A program made the translations under genes and the position numbers. From Streptomyces sp. V2I9 (GTDB taxonomy: Bacteria > Actinomycetota > Actinomycetes > Streptomycetales > Streptomycetaceae), in assembly GCF_030817475.1 (NCBI RefSeq), contig NZ_JAUSZJ010000002.1:2161501-2225500 (forward strand): a DNA stretch of 64,000 bases, written 5' to 3'. Under the pieces are notes generated by a model, which made no database searches, was not told the DNA's origin, and worked only from the letters and a program-made list of their open reading frames with translations. Positions 63,699 to 64,000 of this stretch are shown one piece after another (the first letter of the stretch is position 1; the number at the start of each line of letters is the position of its first letter).

Positions 63699-64000
63699 GC
63701 TGCGCGGCCCCTCCGTCGCACCGCACCCGCTCGACGCGAGAGCCCTCGCCGCGCTCGCCGCCAACCCCGGCTGCAAGCGGCGGGCCCTGCTCGACGGCGC
63801 GGGGGTGGACAAGGGCGTGCTGGCCACCGCGCTCGGCTCCCCGGCCCCCTTCGGGCAGTCCCAGTTCGCCTTCATGCGGGGCAACGCGTTCGAGGCGAAG
63901 GTCAAGGCGGACGGCGGCGCCGAGCTGCTGCGCCTGCTGTACGAGCGGCTCGGCGGCGGCGCGCCTCACCCGGCCGGGGACGCCGCCACACCGGACCTGA
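63574..64000 (+). CDS. hypothetical protein, cut by the window end
   Basis: At least 142 residues, open to the right edge. Best start is a GTG at 63574, which would overlap the PAP2 gene by 125 nt; no better start is seen later. After a Pro/Thr-rich lead ([20 protein letters not shown]) it reads [60 protein letters not shown] and [20 protein letters not shown]. The [16 protein letters not shown] and GNAFEAKVK segments recall conserved actinobacterial hypotheticals; GNxFE-x-K could belong to a nuclease fold but more sequence is needed. Confidence 0.65.
   Translation, partial: MSASPASGPPPQIPPARQSTARQPAAPTPRPPATTLRQRLAELRGPSVAPHPLDARALAALAANPGCKRRALLDGAGVDKGVLATALGSPAPFGQSQFAFMRGNAFEAKVKADGGAELLRLLYERLGGGAPHPAGDAATPDL

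Overview
The window is chromosomal DNA of a Streptomyces. The evidence is very high GC with G/C-biased third codon positions, a complete desferrioxamine cluster behind a DmdR-type iron box, an adpA orthologue carrying a TTA (bldA-dependent) codon next to orn, and a cellobiose (ceb) uptake operon with TGGGAGCGCTCCCA CebR boxes. About 57 protein genes, one tRNA-His and one likely pseudogene can be supported. There are no insertion sequences, rRNA genes or CRISPR arrays. Only the first ~1.35 kb has unusual (lower GC) composition and looks foreign or decayed.

Layout. 1-1350: a hypothetical gene and a frameshifted remnant. 1494-8059: a secreted FG-GAP protein, a His-rich methyltransferase, an HSL-type esterase, hypotheticals, and a WhiJ-like regulator fused to DUF397. 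8120-11448: a UvrA-like ABC protein beside an AraC-VOC pair. 11694-15719: acyl-CoA dehydrogenase, thioesterase, a CDF transporter and a phosphatase-like protein. 16078-20900: a cellulose-synthase-like GT2 gene followed 23 nt later by a very unusual acyltransferase-3/SGNH/GH16 triple fusion. 21019-28375: GPP34, then a TetR gene divergent from the leucine catabolic operon accD1-accA1-hmgL-acdH. 28459-32471: a GntR divergon with duplicated AGTCCTAGGACT operators, ydcF, a lipoprotein, an MDMPI-fold protein and a GNAT. 32794-37940: iron box and desABCD. 38048-41854: DUF4429/SHOCT protein, a small protein behind two palindromes, glmS and a universal stress protein. 41855-44735: a 1-kb regulatory region, adpA and orn. 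44856-54673: tRNA-His, a DasR-box LPMO gene, a TerD-nuclease-like fusion, cebR, bglC, cebG, cebF and cebE. 55508-64000: a two-component system, membrane proteins, a spermidine-synthase-like protein, an NsdA-like HTH/TPR regulator, a histidine phosphatase, a PAP2 protein and a truncated gene at the right edge.

How the parts work together. Much of the window concerns polysaccharides and carbon sensing. The GT2/triple-fusion pair looks like a machine that makes, acylates and trims a cell-surface beta-glycan. The LPMO (under a perfect DasR palindrome) and CebEFG-BglC (under CebR) degrade and import chitin- and cellulose-derived sugars. GlmS makes glucosamine-6-phosphate. AdpA, Orn and the NsdA-like protein tie the region to development. 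The desABCD and acc/hmgL operons are textbook translationally coupled units.

The best candidate for an undescribed system is the two-gene locus 16078-20900. Second are the TerD-PD-(D/E)XK-like protein (45795-47873) and the GntR divergon (28459-30226). All functional statements come from motif recognition by eye; no database search was run.
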